Shown here piece after piece: positions 44,580 to 52,709 of a DNA stretch of 64,000 nucleotides. Position numbers and translations under genes: made by a program. Position 1 is the first letter of the stretch; each line of letters opens with the position of its first letter. This DNA comes from Candidatus Omnitrophota bacterium. GTDB lineage: Bacteria; Hinthialibacterota; Hinthialibacteria; Hinthialibacterales; Hinthialibacteraceae. Under the pieces are notes generated by a model, which saw nothing but the letters and a program-made list of their open reading frames with translations, was not told the DNA's origin and ran no database searches. The DNA lies in assembly GCA_003598175.1 (NCBI GenBank), contig QZKN01000016.1:27523-91522 (forward strand), read 5' to 3'.

Positions 44580-47321
44580 ATGAAAGAAATAACAGGACAT
44601 AGGCTTTGGTGGAGTTTTGGAGAACCGCAGATCGATGCGGGAGAACTGGTCGCCAACTTTTACTATCAAACCGGCAAGCACGAAGAATTACACCTTCCCT
44701 GGCCCGTTCGCCGGTTTTCCGCGGCGGGAGAACTACCGATTCGGGTCGCGAACGGCGAGAGGAAAAACGGTTGGATTACCGATCTCGCATCCGGAACGGT
44801 GGAAACCGGGCGATGTTTGTATGATTATTTAGGAAAAAATGCCCAGACTTCGCTCATCCGAACCTTTGCCAATTTAAAAGAAGATATGTCCATTCGCATT
44901 CTCTGCCTGCGATTTCCCCCGCCATCCGCGGAAAATCGAGAATTGTGTCTGGCATTGGAAGATCTGCCGTGGGAATTGCTTCACGACGGCGAGGATTTTA
45001 TTGCACAACGCTATTCCCTGCAAATCGTCCGCTCTCACTCCCGTGAAAATTTCCCGACGGTCTCCCGCATGATCGATGTTTCATCGTGGGGAATTTTACT
45101 CGTTTCTCCGTTTGTTTTCATCGATCCGGATCAGGGAAAAAAGGTTGGATTGGAGCCTCTCCCGCAAGGAATCGAGGAAATTCGATCGTTGCGGTTGCTG
45201 GAAAAACAAACTCACGGTCTCGTACGGGTAGGTCCTGCTCCGCAAACGGGATTCACCGGCGGCATTCGTACGTTCGCTGATCTGGAAAAAACGTTGTTAT
45301 CGGTTCGAGGAGAAGCATTTCATTTCATTCATTTCGTTGGACATGGCGTGATTTACGGCGATGAACCCTGCCTTTGTTTTGAGGGCGGCGGCGGTGGAAT
45401 CGATTATATTTCCGTCGAAAAAATGCGCCGGTTGTTCATTTCACTTCGCGATAACAGGGAATCACGTTCCATGCCGTCCGTGCTTTTTCTGAATGCGTGC
45501 AGTTCGTCCAGCCGTGGACGTTATTCCGCCGGCTTTGCGTCGGGATTGCACGATCTGGGCATGTGCGTGTTAGGTTACAAGGCCGAAGTGCGGGACGACG
45601 TCATGCCGCTTAAGGCGGCGCACAGTTTTTATCAATCGCTTTGCCTGAATCAACCTTTGCAAAATCCCCATCTTTGCCCCAACGTCGTGACCGCGATCGG
45701 GGCGGCCAGACGCCATTTGCGCGGCGATGAGAAGGAATCCACGCCGGTGTGGGGACGGTTTCGCGCTTATATTCCCACAGAAATTTCCTTCAACGTTCTT
45801 GGCCGCGGTCGGATTGAACGCACCGTGCAAAATCTGTATGCCCACTTCGCGCAATGGATGAATCCGGCCGATTATTCCGACCATCTCTCCATCGGGTTTC
45901 TGTTTGCCATTTTTTTCGGCGCGCTGATGGGATTGGAAAATCTTGCCTTCATTTTGCCGGAAACGGTTTTATCGCGCCATTTGACGTATCAGGAAATCGT
46001 GAGCGAATTGACGCGGATTTTTTTGGTCGGCCCGTTATCGTTTCTCGCCGCCGCGATATTCGCCGCCTTTCAAACGCGGCGTAATCATCGGTTTATGCTG
46101 CCATACACGGGGAAAGTGCCTGCGTTCCAAGTCATCCGGCATTGCATGTGCGGCCTTCCGCTTCTGCTGGCGGCAGGGACGGCATTTGCCTTGCTGTTTT
46201 CCTATTCGTTTTCCCGTCTTGACCTGTTAACGGCGCAGACAAAGAGCATGTCCTCGCTCAGCCGCCTGCCGGTCAGCTATTTCTGGTATGGCCTGGTTGG
46301 AGCATTGGGTTCGACCGTCGCGATTTCCTTATGCATCGCGAGTTGGATCGGCCTGCGGTACCGCGAAACCTTGCATTCCTATCGGACGGTGTATTTCCTG
46401 TTTTTCGTTTACGCCCTGATGATCGCGGTTTTTCCCATTTGCTTTGCGCGCGGAAACGGGATACAGCACGTAATCGGGTGGTTTGTCTTTTCGTTAATCA
46501 ATATTTTCGCGTATTCACTCGCCGCCATCAAAGTATTAAAGGAAACGTCGTGGCGGGCTTCCCAAAAGAGCATGGGATACGCGCCGCTTTCGTGGAAGAA
46601 ATTGTTTCCCCTCCTCGGCGGCGTTTTGCTCATCGTTTTTTGCTATTTCCTGTTGGAAGAATCCGTGCGATTCGAGGAACAAACCATTCACGCCGCGTTG
46701 ATCGCGAGAAGAGAAGCGGAGACCATAGAAGAAAAAGATCGCCGCACGGAACGAATCATCGAACGGGCGTTGCGCCAGCGAGCCGTACAAGAAATCCCGG
46801 AAGGCATCCGGCAGGCCGCAGAGGAGGACTGGCTGCTTTGTATTGTTTGGGCCGATTACGTTCTCTTTCAGTTTCAAACCTCACACGATGACGCGCGGGA
46901 ACATCGCCGCGTCTTGATGGATGAATGTCAGAATTATCTGGCGAAAAGCATTCAATTGAACGATGAAGTGCAATACAAGGATTATTTTTGCAATATCTTC
47001 GCCATGGCCAAAGTCCTTTCCGGCGATCTTGCCCTGGATTCCGAGAAAAAACGGATTGCGTATCAGGAAGCGCTGGAAAAAGCATCCATCGCCGTCGCAA
47101 AAGACGACATGAACTTCGCCTATCTCGATACGTTGGCGCGAGCCGAAGCAAAACTGGCGGATCTCATGCACGACGATACGATGCGCCGACAGGCGGCGGC
47201 GCATATCCAGGAAGCCGAGTGGCGGGCGTTTTTCCTGCGCAGCCCCCGCGCGAAGGAAATTCGGCGGTCGATTGCGGACATGGCGGAGAGAATTCAGAGG
47301 GGATTGGATAACGGCAGGTAA
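44580..47321 (+). CDS. CHAT-domain protease fused to a multi-span membrane domain
   Basis: 914-residue protein with an N-terminal CHAT (caspase-like) domain. The ATG at 44580 lacks a strong ribosome site; a longer frame starts inside the upstream palindrome and is rejected. The predicted catalytic dyad is H255 in FHFIHFVGHG and C307 in VLFLNACSSS, the classic CHAT spacing. Upstream, LCLALEDLPWELLHDGEDFIA is also typical of CHAT proteins. After the protease come about seven membrane spans (~460-735), for example LFAIFFGALMGLENLAFIL, IFLVGPLSFLAAAIFAAF and LFPLLGGVLLIVFCYFLL. The last ~220 residues are helical and TPR-like. CHAT proteases act in programmed cell death and defence in several bacterial systems; anchoring one in the membrane suggests sensing at the envelope. 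No gasdermin or CRISPR gene is adjacent. Confidence 0.85.
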   Translation: MKEITGHRLWWSFGEPQIDAGELVANFYYQTGKHEELHLPWPVRRFSAAGELPIRVANGERKNGWITDLASGTVETGRCLYDYLGKNAQTSLIRTFANLKEDMSIRILCLRFPPPSAENRELCLALEDLPWELLHDGEDFIAQRYSLQIVRSHSRENFPTVSRMIDVSSWGILLVSPFVFIDPDQGKKVGLEPLPQGIEEIRSLRLLEKQTHGLVRVGPAPQTGFTGGIRTFADLEKTLLSVRGEAFHFIHFVGHGVIYGDEPCLCFEGGGGGIDYISVEKMRRLFISLRDNRESRSMPSVLFLNACSSSSRGRYSAGFASGLHDLGMCVLGYKAEVRDDVMPLKAAHSFYQSLCLNQPLQNPHLCPNVVTAIGAARRHLRGDEKESTPVWGRFRAYIPTEISFNVLGRGRIERTVQNLYAHFAQWMNPADYSDHLSIGFLFAIFFGALMGLENLAFILPETVLSRHLTYQEIVSELTRIFLVGPLSFLAAAIFAAFQTRRNHRFMLPYTGKVPAFQVIRHCMCGLPLLLAAGTAFALLFSYSFSRLDLLTAQTKSMSSLSRLPVSYFWYGLVGALGSTVAISLCIASWIGLRYRETLHSYRTVYFLFFVYALMIAVFPICFARGNGIQHVIGWFVFSLINIFAYSLAAIKVLKETSWRASQKSMGYAPLSWKKLFPLLGGVLLIVFCYFLLEESVRFEEQTIHAALIARREAETIEEKDRRTERIIERALRQRAVQEIPEGIRQAAEEDWLLCIVWADYVLFQFQTSHDDAREHRRVLMDECQNYLAKSIQLNDEVQYKDYFCNIFAMAKVLSGDLALDSEKKRIAYQEALEKASIAVAKDDMNFAYLDTLARAEAKLADLMHDDTMRRQAAAHIQEAEWRAFFLRSPRAKEIRRSIADMAERIQRGLDNGR

Positions 47322-47469
47322 ACGCAGTTCATCCAGGAGCGGAGGTCACAAAAAAAAGACCACTTCATATTCATTTCCGAACCAATCGCGTTAAAATACC
47401 GTATCATATTGTAAGCAAACTCATTTCTTTTTACACAATGGTCTCGTGAATGGCGGAAAAAGGTGAATT

Positions 47470-47865
47470 ATGTGTCCACATTGCGGAGAAGCGATGGTGA
47501 TCTTCGAACTGGAAGGGATCGAGATTGATCACTGCGTCGAATGCGGGGGAACCTGGCTTGATTCCGGCGAATTGGAATTGATCGCCGAGTTCGAAGGCGT
47601 CGAACCGGGCAATCTGTCGAATGCGCTGCGCGCGGAGAAAACGGGTATACATTCCACCCGCCGCTGCCCGCGTTGCAACAAGAAAATGGACAGTTTTTGC
47701 CTCGAAAACTCGATTGAACTGGAACGCTGCCCTTATGGACATGGCCTTTGGCTGGACAAGGGCGAATTGCAAGCCGTCGTCGCCACCTTCCGTGAAGGGG
47801 AAGAAGGGATCGTGGCGAAATTCTTCGGCAATCTATATCAAAACGAACTCAAATTGAAATCTTGA
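47470..47865 (+). CDS. Zinc-ribbon protein with two zf-TFIIB-like motifs
   Basis: 131-residue cytoplasmic protein. The start has AGGTGAATT immediately upstream. Two zf-TFIIB-type halves: CPHCGEAMVIFELEGIEIDHC-VEC followed by GGTWLDSGELELI, and CPRCNKKMDSFCLENSIELERC-PYG followed by GLWLDKGELQAVV. The W-L-D-x-G-E-L element is diagnostic of the family. In the second half the final Cys is replaced by His/Gly (CPYGHG), so its site may bind zinc differently. It begins a rightward cluster with a LemA-like and an M48 metalloprotease gene, 18 bases before lemA. Similar small zinc proteins are often found with such proteases. Function is not known. Confidence 0.85.
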   Translation: MCPHCGEAMVIFELEGIEIDHCVECGGTWLDSGELELIAEFEGVEPGNLSNALRAEKTGIHSTRRCPRCNKKMDSFCLENSIELERCPYGHGLWLDKGELQAVVATFREGEEGIVAKFFGNLYQNELKLKS

Positions 47866-47883
47866 AAAACAAAGGAGAACATT

Positions 47884-48468
47884 ATGGAATCCGGTGGAGC
47901 AATTTTGGGGATTGGCGGATTGATGATTGGTATTATTATCGTCGCGGTCATTATAATTTTGTGGGTGATCGGCGCATACAACGGCCTTATTCGCTTTTTC
48001 AACGAAGTGAAAAACGCCTGGGCGCAAATCGACGTGCAATTGAAACGGCGTCACGACTTGATTCCCAATCTCGTCGAAACCGTGAAGGGCTATGCCGGCC
48101 ACGAAAAATCGACGCTGGAAGAAGTCGTCAAAGCCCGTTCGCAGGCCGTTACCGCGTCCGGCGTGCAGGAACAGGCGCAGGCGGAAAGTATGTTAAGCGG
48201 CGCATTGGGGCGCTTGATGGTGCTGGTGGAACAATATCCGGATTTGAAAGCGAATCAGAATTTCCTTGCATTGCAGGAAGAACTGGCCTCGACGGAAAAC
48301 AAAATCGGTTTCGCGCGGCAGTTTTATAACGATCAAGTGATGAAATACAATACGAAAATTCAAAGCATCCCCACTAACATCATCGCGGGCATATTCAATT
48401 TCAGCGCGCAAGCCTTCTTCGAGCTGGAAAACAAGGCGGAACGCGAAGTCCCGAAAGTGCAATTCTAA
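47884..48468 (+). CDS. lemA: LemA family protein
   Basis: Membrane-anchored helical protein of 194 residues. AAAGGAG precedes the ATG. One N-terminal span (GIIIVAVIIILWVIGAYNGL) is followed by the LemA helical domain: NEVKNAWAQIDVQLKRRHDLIPNLVETVKGYAGHEKSTLEEVVKAR, LSGALGRLMVLVEQYPDLKANQNFLALQEELASTENKIGFARQFYND and YNTKIQSIPTNIIAGIFNF. These are textbook matches. LemA proteins are widespread, usually beside M48 peptidases or TPM-domain proteins, and have an uncertain role in membrane quality control. Here the M48 gene follows after a 61-bp gap that contains a palindrome. Confidence 0.97.
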   Translation: MESGGAILGIGGLMIGIIIVAVIIILWVIGAYNGLIRFFNEVKNAWAQIDVQLKRRHDLIPNLVETVKGYAGHEKSTLEEVVKARSQAVTASGVQEQAQAESMLSGALGRLMVLVEQYPDLKANQNFLALQEELASTENKIGFARQFYNDQVMKYNTKIQSIPTNIIAGIFNFSAQAFFELENKAEREVPKVQF

Positions 48469-48484
48469 TAACAAACGAATATGT

Positions 48485-48515
48485 TGTGGGGACAGGTTTG
48501 AAAACCTGTCCCACA
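48485..48515. repeat. Palindrome between lemA and the M48 gene
   Basis: TGTGGGGACAGGTTT and AAAACCTGTCCCACA form a hairpin with one bulged G. Without a T-run it is not a standard terminator; more likely one of the dispersed intergenic palindromes. Confidence 0.7.
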
Positions 48516-48529
48516 TCGGATTATAAATC

Positions 48530-49936
48530 ATGTGGGAAGCCATTCGCAGTAATCAACGCCGGTCAATCGTTCTCATCATGCTGATGGGGGTAATGCTGGT
48601 CGTTTTGGGATTCGTCATCGGCATGACTGTCGATCCGAAAGCCGGCGGACCGTTCGGCGCTCTCGCCGCTCTGGCGTTGTGGTTTTTTCTCTGCCTGATT
48701 GCGTTTGCGCAGGGGGACAGCATCTTACTGCTCAGTTCCAGCGCCCACAAAATTGAAAAAGAGGATGCGCCGCAATTGTGGAACGTCGTGGAAGAAATGA
48801 CCATCGCCTCCGGCCTCGGCAAAATGCCTTCCGTGTACATCATTGAAAACGATGTCCCGAATGCATTCGCCACGGGCCGAAAACCGGAAAGCGCCACGGT
48901 CGCGGTCACGTCGGGCCTGCTGAAACATTTAAATCGAGATGAATTGCAAGGAGTGATCGCTCATGAAATCGGCCACATTAAAAATTTCGACATTCGTTTC
49001 ATGACGCTGGCGGCGGTTTTGATGGGCAGCATTATTCTTCTGTCCGATACTTTCCTGCGTTCGCTTTGGTATGGCGGCGCCGGTCGGCGAAGGTCCCGTT
49101 CTTCGAGAGAAGGGGGGCAGGAACAAATTATTATCCTGGCCGTCGCGATTTTATTTGCAATTTTAGCGCCGATCATGGCTCAGATGTTATATTTAGCCTG
49201 TTCTCGCCGACGAGAATATCTGGCGGACGCCTCCGGCGCGCTGTTTACCCGCTATCCGGAAGGTCTGGCGTCCGCTCTCGAAAAGATTTCCCATCATACG
49301 GGAAGCATGAAACAGGTCAACCGCGCTCTTGCCCCTCTCTACATCATCAACCCTTTGCAAAGCGTATCGTTCGCCGGGCTGTTTTCCACTCATCCGCCGA
49401 CGGAACTGCGAATCAAAATCCTGCGCAGTATGAGCGGCGCGGGATTGGCCGAATATGAAGCGGCCTATAAGAAAATCCACGGCGAAAAAAAATCCTGCCT
49501 CGGCGCGCGAACGCTCGCCGCGGCGGAAAGCGTCAAGGCGCGGGAAGCTGGCGTGGAACGTGATAAAAAAAGCGAATCGATCACGCGGCTGCAGGAAGTC
49601 AACGATCTGTTGACGCGATTCGGCGAATTTCTGTTCATTCCCTGCGCTTGTGGAGTGCGGATCAAAGTACCTTCCGCATTCAAGCGAAATTCCATCGCTT
49701 GCCCGCGTTGCGGTACAACACATTCGATTCCCTCAGCCGGCGATTCGGCAAACTCGAACACCCCAAAAACGGAAGAACGGAAACCGTTTCGCTATGTGCG
49801 CAAAGAAAATGGGTGGGAATCCTTCAAATGCTCCTGCGGGAAAGTGATACAATTGAGTCCGCGATTTTCAGCCCCGTCAATCGATTGTCCTCAATGCCGC
49901 CGAACAATTGAAATCGTGAATCAAGCGAATCGATAA
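48530..49936 (+). CDS. M48 family (HtpX-like) membrane metalloprotease with C-terminal zinc ribbons
   Basis: 468-residue inner-membrane zinc protease. Two spans near the N-terminus (SIVLIMLMGVMLVVLGFVIGM and LAALALWFFLCLIAFAQG) are followed by VYIIENDVPNAFATGRKPESATVAV, the active motif HEIGH at 145-149 (H145, E146, H149), two further spans, and the third-ligand region CSRRREYLADASGALF. It ends its protease core with LFSTHPPTELRI. The distinctive part is the last ~120 residues: two zinc-ribbon-like units (CACGVRIKVP...CPRCG and CSCGKVIQLSP...CPQC) that HtpX proteins normally lack. The zf-TFIIB protein and LemA upstream suggest a linked quality-control group. The ribosome site is weak. Confidence 0.92.
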   Translation: MWEAIRSNQRRSIVLIMLMGVMLVVLGFVIGMTVDPKAGGPFGALAALALWFFLCLIAFAQGDSILLLSSSAHKIEKEDAPQLWNVVEEMTIASGLGKMPSVYIIENDVPNAFATGRKPESATVAVTSGLLKHLNRDELQGVIAHEIGHIKNFDIRFMTLAAVLMGSIILLSDTFLRSLWYGGAGRRRSRSSREGGQEQIIILAVAILFAILAPIMAQMLYLACSRRREYLADASGALFTRYPEGLASALEKISHHTGSMKQVNRALAPLYIINPLQSVSFAGLFSTHPPTELRIKILRSMSGAGLAEYEAAYKKIHGEKKSCLGARTLAAAESVKAREAGVERDKKSESITRLQEVNDLLTRFGEFLFIPCACGVRIKVPSAFKRNSIACPRCGTTHSIPSAGDSANSNTPKTEERKPFRYVRKENGWESFKCSCGKVIQLSPRFSAPSIDCPQCRRTIEIVNQANR

Positions 49937-50040
49937 AAGTCGGCCTTGCTTGATCGGCTCTTGATTGTATATTCTGTATAGTTCAAAAACATTCATACCA
50001 CAATGATTCAGAAAAATAGGTATGTTTCATATGTGGACGG

Positions 50041-50086
50041 GACGTCCGCGCTCCAGTTTATAGGAGCGCGGGCATCCTGCCCGCAT
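50041..50086. repeat. Double palindrome in the gap before sufC
   Basis: CCGCGCTCC / GGAGCGCGG form one stem and GCGGG / CCCGC around CATCCTG form a second. It lies in the 181-bp gap 49937-50117 together with a TTTCATATG fragment like the start of the dispersed repeat. Confidence 0.7.
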
Positions 50087-50117
50087 GGGAATTTAGGTAT
50101 TTTACATTTTTAAGTAA

Positions 50118-50891
50118 ATGCTATCAAGCGGGAGCAAAGCATTGACAATCCTGGAAGTGAAAGACGTCACCTTACGGCTTGGTGGGAAACGAATCCTGAA
50201 AAATCTCTCCCTCGATATATGGGAAGGCCATATTCACGCGATGATCGGATTGAACGGCGCGGGGAAATCGACGTTGGCCAACGTCATCATGGGACTAAAC
50301 GGCTACACAAAATTCGAAGGAGATATCCTGTTCGAAGGAGAATCGTTGAAAGGCGTCCCCATCGACGAACGCGCCCGTAAAGGAATCACGCTGGCTTGGC
50401 AGGAACCGGCCCGTTACGAAGGCCTTCTCGTCAGCAGTTTCATCCGAGCCGCCGCCAAAGACAAAAAAGAATCCCGTGTACGGGAAGTTCTTGATCTGGT
50501 AGGGTTGAAACCGGATAAATACATCGACCGCGCGGTCGATAAAACCCTCTCCGGCGGGGAACGCAAACGCATCGAGTTGGCAAGCATTCTGGCGATGGAA
50601 CCCAAATTGGTTCTTATGGACGAACCCGACAGCGGCATCGACGTGGAAGCGCTGGAGCGCATTTTCCAGGCTTTACAATATTTACAACAAAATCAAACCA
50701 CCATCCTTATGATCACACACAGCCTGGCTGTGCTGCAGCAGGCGGAACATGCGTTCCTGCTGTGCAGCGGCCAGCTGGCCGACAAAGGTTCCGTCGATAA
50801 AATCGCCCGCTATTTCGAAAACAAATGCATTCCCTGTTTCGAACCCACACCGGAAAAAATTGCACTGGAGCTCGCCCATGCCGAACAGTAA
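50118..50891 (+). CDS. sufC: SufC-like Fe-S cluster assembly ATPase
   Basis: ABC-type ATPase that powers Fe-S cluster assembly with a SufB/SufD-type scaffold. Walker A is GLNGAGKST, the signature is LSGGERKRIEL and Walker B is LVLMDEPDSGID. The D-S-G-(I/L)-D sequence after Walker B and the absence of membrane partners place it in the SufC group. From the ATG there is little ribosome site; a TTG at 50142 has GGGAG seven bases upstream and gives MTILEVKDVTLRL, the usual SufC start, so 50142 is a strong alternative. The C-terminus overlaps the SufB-like gene by 14 bases. With only one SufB/D-type partner and no sufS, sufE or sufU nearby, this resembles the minimal SMS-type system of anaerobes. 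Confidence 0.92.
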   Translation: MLSSGSKALTILEVKDVTLRLGGKRILKNLSLDIWEGHIHAMIGLNGAGKSTLANVIMGLNGYTKFEGDILFEGESLKGVPIDERARKGITLAWQEPARYEGLLVSSFIRAAAKDKKESRVREVLDLVGLKPDKYIDRAVDKTLSGGERKRIELASILAMEPKLVLMDEPDSGIDVEALERIFQALQYLQQNQTTILMITHSLAVLQQAEHAFLLCSGQLADKGSVDKIARYFENKCIPCFEPTPEKIALELAHAEQ

Positions 50892-51837
50892 TTTATTTGA
50901 AGCCCTTTATGATTCCATCGGGCTATCCCCGCATGATTTGCGCAATGATCCGAACATCGCCCATATCGAAATTCATCACAATCACGTTCTCGGCGTTCAC
51001 CTCGTCCCCGGTCTGCAAGCCGACGCCAAAGAAACGAAGGATGGGATTGAAGCGAAAATCAAGGTGGAAAAAAACGCCGTCATAGAAAAACCCATCCAAA
51101 TCTGTTTCGGCATGATGCCGGAAACCGGTTTGCAGCAGATTGTTTTAGACATGGAAATCGAGGAAAATGCGCGGGCCGGCATCTTCGCTTATTGTACGTT
51201 CCCCAACGCCCGCAATATCCGCCATGAAATGGATGCGGTGTTGAAAATCGGAGCGGGAGCGGAATATTCCTATTCCGAACGCCACGTTCACGGCGCGGGC
51301 GGCGGCGTGATCGTCGCGCCGAAATCGAAAGTCCACGTGCTGGAAAAAGGACGCTATTCGACGGATTTTGAATTGATTCGCGGCCGCGTGGGAGAAATCG
51401 ACATCGATGTGGAAGTCATCGGCGAAGCGTGGAGCGTGTCCGAAGTCACCGCCCGCATCAGCGGCTCCGGCAATGATCGCATCGTGATTCACGAAACCGC
51501 GCATCTCGTCGGCGAAGGCGCGCGCGGCGTCCTCAACAGCCACATCGCCCTGCGCGATACGGCGCGCGCCGAAATTTATAATACGTTAACCGCGAGCGCC
51601 CCTTACGCGCGCGGCCACGTCGATTGCAAGGAAATCGTACAAGACGAAGCCGTCGCCAAAGCAGTCCCGATCGTGGAAGTGAATCATCCCAAAGCGCACG
51701 TCACGCACGAAGCGGCCATCGGCAGCGTCGACTCGAAACAGCTCGAAACGCTCCTGAGCCGCGGGATCACCGAAGACGACGCCGTGGACTTGATCATTCA
51801 AGGACTGCTCAGCAAACCACGATCCGTCGCCGCATGA
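50878..51837 (+). CDS. sufB: SufB/SufD-family Fe-S scaffold protein (minimal type)
   Basis: 319-residue member of the SufBD family. The ATG at 50878 lies inside the end of sufC. The beta-helix core is recognisable by ARNIRHEMDAVLKIGAGAEYSYSERHVHG, VIGEAWSVSEVTARISGSGNDRIVIHETAHLVGEGARGV, GHVDCKEIVQDEA and THEAAIGSVDSKQLETLLSRG. It lacks the long N-terminal helical region of classical SufB and SufD, giving the compact form described for SmsB partners in archaea and anaerobes. It forms an obligate pair with the upstream ATPase and would assemble or carry a cluster. The conserved Cys in GHVDCKEIV is a likely ligand. An Rrf2-type regulator lies 0.9 kb downstream on the other strand and may control the pair. 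Confidence 0.9.
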   Translation: MPNSNLFEALYDSIGLSPHDLRNDPNIAHIEIHHNHVLGVHLVPGLQADAKETKDGIEAKIKVEKNAVIEKPIQICFGMMPETGLQQIVLDMEIEENARAGIFAYCTFPNARNIRHEMDAVLKIGAGAEYSYSERHVHGAGGGVIVAPKSKVHVLEKGRYSTDFELIRGRVGEIDIDVEVIGEAWSVSEVTARISGSGNDRIVIHETAHLVGEGARGVLNSHIALRDTARAEIYNTLTASAPYARGHVDCKEIVQDEAVAKAVPIVEVNHPKAHVTHEAAIGSVDSKQLETLLSRGITEDDAVDLIIQGLLSKPRSVAA

Positions 51838-51846
51838 TTTTTCTTT

Positions 51847-51889
51847 TCATATGTCCCACATGACCGATTGGTTACCACGATGCACGAAA
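51847..51889 (-). repeat. Dispersed repeat, degenerate copy E
   Basis: TTTTCATATGTCCCACA, stem TGACC, loop GATT, stem GGTTA, then CCACGATGCACGAAAA. The second stem pair is G-T, allowed as a wobble in RNA. Lies in the 264-bp gap 51838-52101. Confidence 0.6.
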
Positions 51890-52101
51890 AAAGATTGTGT
51901 CGCGGATCGTTCACCGCGCACGTGAGATAAGTTTCTCTGGGAGATTCGAGACTATTCCCGGTTCGGTATACGGCGGGTGAATTGCTACTTATGCTGCTTG
52001 AATGAAAGAAGTCGAAACATCCCTTTCCTAATTCCCTCCAATCATGCACCATCTTATTTTAAGGATAAAGAGTTCATCAATCGAGGAAAGGAAATACAAG
52101 A

Positions 52102-52473
52102 ATGGAACATCATAAGGAAAGCAAATCCATATTCAACCAAATCACAGAAATCAACCAAAAACGAAAAGCCGCCCATGAAAAATTGCTGGCGCTCGATTCA
52201 AAAGTCTACAAAGCCTTTCTCGCAATGGAGAAAGCGGCCTATACGAAAGGCGCGTTGTCTCGAAAAGTGAAAGAATTGATCGCCGTCGGGATTTCGGTGG
52301 ACATTGATTGTGAATCCTGCATGCAATGGCACATCGAACAGGCGGCAAAGGCAGGCGCTACTCAAGAAGAATTGTTGGAAGCTATCGAAGTGGGCATCGA
52401 AATGGGGGGAGGTCCGGCAACCGTGTCGGCTCGTTTCGCGCTGGAGGTGATGGAACACGCCAATAAAAAATAG
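52102..52473 (+). CDS. AhpD-like / carboxymuconolactone decarboxylase family protein
   Basis: 123-residue cytoplasmic protein of the CMD/AhpD fold. AGGAAAGGAAATAC precedes the ATG. The redox-type motif is intact: C70-x-x-C73-x3-H77 in IDCESCMQWHIEQAAKAGAT, preceded by LSRKVKELIAVGISV and followed by EELLEAIEVGIEMGGGPATV. Proteins with this CxxC-xxx-H are usually peroxidase or disulfide reductase relatives that form hexamers, rather than true carboxymuconolactone decarboxylases. Sitting beside Fe-S assembly genes and an Rrf2 regulator, a redox or oxidative stress role is plausible. The stop codon is inside the left arm of a long inverted repeat. Confidence 0.92.
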   Translation: MEHHKESKSIFNQITEINQKRKAAHEKLLALDSKVYKAFLAMEKAAYTKGALSRKVKELIAVGISVDIDCESCMQWHIEQAAKAGATQEELLEAIEVGIEMGGGPATVSARFALEVMEHANKK

Positions 52474-52559
52474 CGTAGGCGCCGGTGTACTTTTGCTTGG
52501 GTTTATCGTCTTTTTTTCTTCCGGGCAGAAACAACATGGCAAAACCGACGCCTACGCTA
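52471..52559. repeat. Inverted repeat overlapping the AhpD-like gene stop
   Basis: Arms TAGCGTAGGCGCCGG (52471-52485) and CCGACGCCTACGCTA (52545-52559) match except at one position, with a 59-bp spacer. A run of seven A follows the right arm. It may act as an intergenic hairpin or a transcription end. The rest of the gap 52474-52709 holds no gene. Confidence 0.7.
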
Positions 52560-52709
52560 AAAAAACCGATGATCGTCTATTTATACCGGCTCTCCGTATC
52601 AAACCGGTTCGACGAGAAGAGAGTCAATACGGGATCGCTTGCGCCAGAAAAATGCATGGCGATCACCTTTTTATGCCATTATCTTCATTTGTTCCCATTA
52701 AATGTCGAT

